From: Candidatus Dadabacteria bacterium
GTDB taxonomy: Bacteria; Desulfobacterota_D; UBA1144; Nemesobacterales; UBA2774
Direction of reading: 5' to 3'
DNA length: 8,959 bases
Assembly: GCA_020027805.1 (NCBI GenBank)
Contig: JAHKKQ010000147.1
Coordinates: 1-8,959 of the forward strand
This document shows, piece by piece, positions 7,202 to 8,959 of this stretch. Within the stretch, counting starts at the first letter, position 1, and the number at the start of each line of letters is the position of its first letter. A program made the position numbers and the translations under genes. The notes beneath the pieces are model-generated. The model did not search any database. It worked only from the letters and a program-made list of their open reading frames with translations, and was not told the origin of the DNA.

Positions 7202-7241
7202 CTTAACCATATCTTAACACTAATTTCACATCAATTTCATT
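7202..7241 (+). promoter_or_regulatory. Pho box array: four 7-base units at exact 11-base spacing
   Basis: The units are CTTAACC (7202), CTTAACA (7213), TTTCACA (7224) and TTTCATT (7235), separated by A/T-rich 4-base spacers ATAT, CTAA and TCAA. This is the architecture of PhoB/PhoP sites: 7-base direct repeats phased at one helical turn. Shifted by one base, the last two units (7223-7240) align with the E. coli CTGTCAT-N4-CTGTCAC box at most of its strongly conserved positions. The array reads toward the porin gene and occupies the place of a -35, as in PhoB-activated promoters. Confidence 0.75.
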
Positions 7242-7248
7242 ATACCTC

Positions 7249-7254
7249 TATAAC
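7249..7254 (+). promoter_or_regulatory. -10 element of the porin promoter
   Basis: TATAAC begins eight bases after the 18-base Pho box core (ending 7240). No recognisable -35 lies 17 bases upstream, as expected for an activator-dependent PhoB promoter. It predicts a transcript start near 7261. Confidence 0.6.
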
Positions 7255-7274
7255 ATCTAGCCAAATCTATTCTG

Positions 7275-7285
7275 AAGGAGGAGGT
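7275..7285 (+). promoter_or_regulatory. Strong ribosome binding site of the porin gene
   Basis: AAGGAGGAGGT lies about seven bases before the ATG at 7292. It is the strongest Shine-Dalgarno sequence in the window and suggests high expression when induced. Confidence 0.8.
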
Positions 7286-7291
7286 CGAGAG

Positions 7292-8689
7292 ATGAAGACG
7301 TTACTGAAACTGCTAGTTATTGCAGTTTTAGCCCTGCCGCTTACCGGGATTCCGGCGAAAGCGCAGTCGACTAAACAGCAGATCGAAGATTTAAAACGGC
7401 AGATCGAGGCTATTCAGCTCCAGAATCAGCAGCAGATACAACAACTTCAACAGCAGATAGAGTTGATGGAAAATGCGAGGCAGGCTGATCAGGAGAAGAT
7501 AGCAGAGATAAAGACGAAGCAGGAAACGGTTGACGAGGATGCGTGGTATAACAAGTTTATGGCCAAGTATGACAGCGGTTTTGTCTTTGAGTCGACCGAT
7601 AAAGACGGTTTACCATTCAAGATGAAATTCAGCATACTGGCTCAGATACTCGGTTCGGTTAACGATACGGACGAAAAGGACGTCGCGACGAACTTTCAGT
7701 TGAGGAGGCTCGAGCTGAAGTGGTCCGGTATTGCGTTTGCGCCCTGGTTCTATTATACGTTCATGATAGACCCTGCCAGCAGCTCTCTGATGAAGGACAT
7801 GTATTTCACAGCCGCCTATCAGAAGGAGATCGCGCCCAGGATTGGCCAGTGGAAAGTCCCGTTCAACAGGGAAGAGCTCAACTCTTCAGGCGCGCTGCAG
7901 TTTATAGAAAGGTCGATAGTGAACTCACAGTTCTCTCTCGAGAGGGACCGCGGTCTCGCGCTCGTGGGAGGCATAGGTGCTAATAATAACGTTTCGTACG
8001 GCCTCGGTGTATTTAACGGAGACGGTATAAACGGTACGAGCGTTGACTCCAACATGCTCTATGTCGGCAGGATACAGCTGGGCTTGGGGGGAGACGACGA
8101 TTATAAGTTTGACGCCAACGGTACGTTCCCGACGGCCAAGGCATATGAGCTGGTCCCGAACTTTGCCAAAAAACCAACGTTCACGGCAGGTTTCGGCGCT
8201 TCAACGCTGCCGGGACTCGACTGCGCGGTTAAGACGCCCAACGGCGGGGTTTGTGACAGGATCGCGGAGCTGGCTTACCCGTCCAGCGATTTCACGCAGA
8301 TAACGGCGGACATGAACTTTAAAATGCGCTACTTCAACGTCGAGGGTGAGTACGACGCCAGGTGGATCGCGCCTGACACAGGCCCTCAGGATACCGCCTT
8401 TGACCAGGGCTTCAGGGTCCAGGCCGGCGTGTTCCTGTTGCCGAAGACGGTTGAGATCGCGGCAAGGTATGCCTTGGTGGACTTCGATACGAATTCCGGG
8501 GTCGTCCCGCCCGATACGATCGTGACCAGCAGGCAGTGGGAGCTCTCACCGGGTTTAAATTACTACATGTCGCACAACCACAAGTGGAAGCTAATGGCCA
8601 ACTATACGTTTCAGAGAAACGAGTTTACCGAAGGCGCCCCCGATGTGGATGCGAACATATTCAGGCTGCAGGTGCAGGCCAATTTTTAG
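7292..8689 (+). CDS. Phosphate-selective porin (OprO/OprP family) outer-membrane protein
   Basis: This is a 465-residue outer-membrane beta-barrel predicted to pass phosphate or related oxyanions into the periplasm. Residues 1-24 are a signal peptide, with likely cleavage at AKA|QS. Residues ~27-78 form a Gln-rich coiled coil (IQLQNQQQIQQLQQQIELME), which in related porins supports trimer formation or envelope contacts. From ~95 onward, alternating amphipathic strands include FQLRRLELKWSG, FYYTFMIDPAS, APRIGQWKVPFNREEL and a central block resembling OprP-type porins. The protein ends in FRLQVQANF, a terminal Phe typical of barrel-assembly substrates. Two Cys in one loop (DCAVKTPNGGVCD) could form a disulfide. 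The Pho box promoter upstream and the divergent phoB-phoR genes support a phosphate role. Substrate choice between phosphate, polyphosphate and other anions cannot be read from the sequence. Confidence 0.85.
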   Translation: MKTLLKLLVIAVLALPLTGIPAKAQSTKQQIEDLKRQIEAIQLQNQQQIQQLQQQIELMENARQADQEKIAEIKTKQETVDEDAWYNKFMAKYDSGFVFESTDKDGLPFKMKFSILAQILGSVNDTDEKDVATNFQLRRLELKWSGIAFAPWFYYTFMIDPASSSLMKDMYFTAAYQKEIAPRIGQWKVPFNREELNSSGALQFIERSIVNSQFSLERDRGLALVGGIGANNNVSYGLGVFNGDGINGTSVDSNMLYVGRIQLGLGGDDDYKFDANGTFPTAKAYELVPNFAKKPTFTAGFGASTLPGLDCAVKTPNGGVCDRIAELAYPSSDFTQITADMNFKMRYFNVEGEYDARWIAPDTGPQDTAFDQGFRVQAGVFLLPKTVEIAARYALVDFDTNSGVVPPDTIVTSRQWELSPGLNYYMSHNHKWKLMANYTFQRNEFTEGAPDVDANIFRLQVQANF

Positions 8690-8772
8690 CGGGACCGGAG
8701 CCGGCACAGCATAAGGAACATATAAAAGAAAATAAGATCATCTCCCTTTTTCATTCTGGCTCCGAAACCTCC

Positions 8773-8811
8773 GAAGCCAGGCACATGAGACGGCCTCATG
8801 TGCCTGGCTTC
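8773..8811 (+). terminator. Strong hairpin terminator after the porin gene
   Basis: A perfect 17-bp stem (8773-8789 with 8795-8811) encloses a 5-base loop ACGGC and is followed by ATTTTAATT. It lies 83 bases after the porin stop. The stem is longer than most intrinsic terminators. A T-run follows only on the plus strand, so it mainly ends the porin transcript. Confidence 0.85.
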
Positions 8812-8857
8812 ATTTTAATTAACCTTGAAAAAATCAGCCTGAGTACTATGCCGGCTG

Positions 8858-8959
8858 TTAGCTACCATATATTATGGATATTATGGCCGCGGGCAAGGCG
8901 GTGAGTACTCCGTTCAAAGCCGGCATCCCGGCCACTTTTGTAAGAGCGTTGAGGAATGC
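8858..8959 (-). CDS. Possible 3' end of a membrane protein gene, cut by window edge
   Basis: On the minus strand the frame is open from the window edge for 33 codons and ends at TAA (8858-8860). The peptide ends in a hydrophobic run, GVLTALPAAIISIIYGS, which looks like a terminal membrane helix. A convergent gene here would fit the strong terminator lying between it and the porin. The family cannot be identified from so short a piece. The alternative is a plus-strand gene beginning at ATG 8874 or 8883, whose frame is also open to the edge, but it has no Shine-Dalgarno sequence. Confidence 0.35.
   Translation of the reverse strand, partial: AFLNALTKVAGMPALNGVLTALPAAIISIIYGS

Noticed and set aside
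7375..7460. Gln-rich repeats (CAG/CAA runs) at the porin N-terminus as a DNA repeat or phase-variable tract
   Set aside because: Codons are mixed and not a uniform tandem repeat. The stretch is explained by a coiled coil following the signal peptide.
8536..8904. A plus-strand open frame running from the end of the porin through the terminator
   Set aside because: It starts inside the porin in another frame and reads through the 17-bp hairpin; its translation is Arg/His-rich and not protein-like.
8874..8959. A plus-strand gene start at ATG 8874 or 8883, open to the window edge
   Set aside because: There is no Shine-Dalgarno sequence and no convincing promoter. The minus-strand reading with a hydrophobic C-terminus is slightly more plausible, but neither is certain.

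Overview
The window suggests a Gram-negative (diderm) bacterium of roughly 50% GC. It carries type II secretion genes, a PhoB-PhoR phosphate-sensing pair, and an outer-membrane porin with a signal peptide and a terminal Phe. The gspL-gspM-gspN order, with an actin-fold GspL and a GspN, is typical of deltaproteobacteria-like lineages (Desulfobacterota and relatives). That placement is an inference with low to moderate confidence; no rRNA or other phylogenetic marker is present.

Layout, left to right. Positions 1-2651 (+) hold the end of a type II secretion operon: 5'-truncated gspL, then gspM and gspN, with a single base between each stop and the next start. These encode the inner-membrane platform of the secreton. 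Position 2701 starts a small single-domain cupin, and 3078 starts a bifunctional-nuclease (BFN/DUF151) domain protein with an N-terminal export or anchor segment. From 3633 a near-consensus sigma70 promoter drives pheA (3690-4574), the chorismate mutase/prephenate dehydratase of phenylalanine synthesis. This pheA has a striking in-frame internal deletion.

The right half is a phosphate-response cluster. phoB and phoR (minus strand, 7118 down to 4610) are adjacent, with 7 bases between them, and phoR converges on pheA. Across a 173-base divergent spacer, a phosphate-selective-porin (OprO/OprP) family gene runs rightward (7292-8689). Upstream of it are four 7-base units spaced at exactly 11 bases (7202-7241), followed by a TATAAC -10 box: the layout of a PhoB-activated promoter. 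The likely circuit is that PhoR senses phosphate limitation, PhoB~P binds the repeat array, and the porin is made to raise oxyanion uptake. A strong 17-bp hairpin terminator at 8773-8811 closes the porin unit. The last ~100 bases probably hold the 3' end of another gene, most plausibly a membrane protein on the minus strand.

The two most notable points are the truncated pheA, missing most of chorismate mutase and the first motif of prephenate dehydratase, and the four-unit Pho box array. I see no CRISPR array, insertion sequence, tRNA or rRNA, and no clearly new defence or mobile system.
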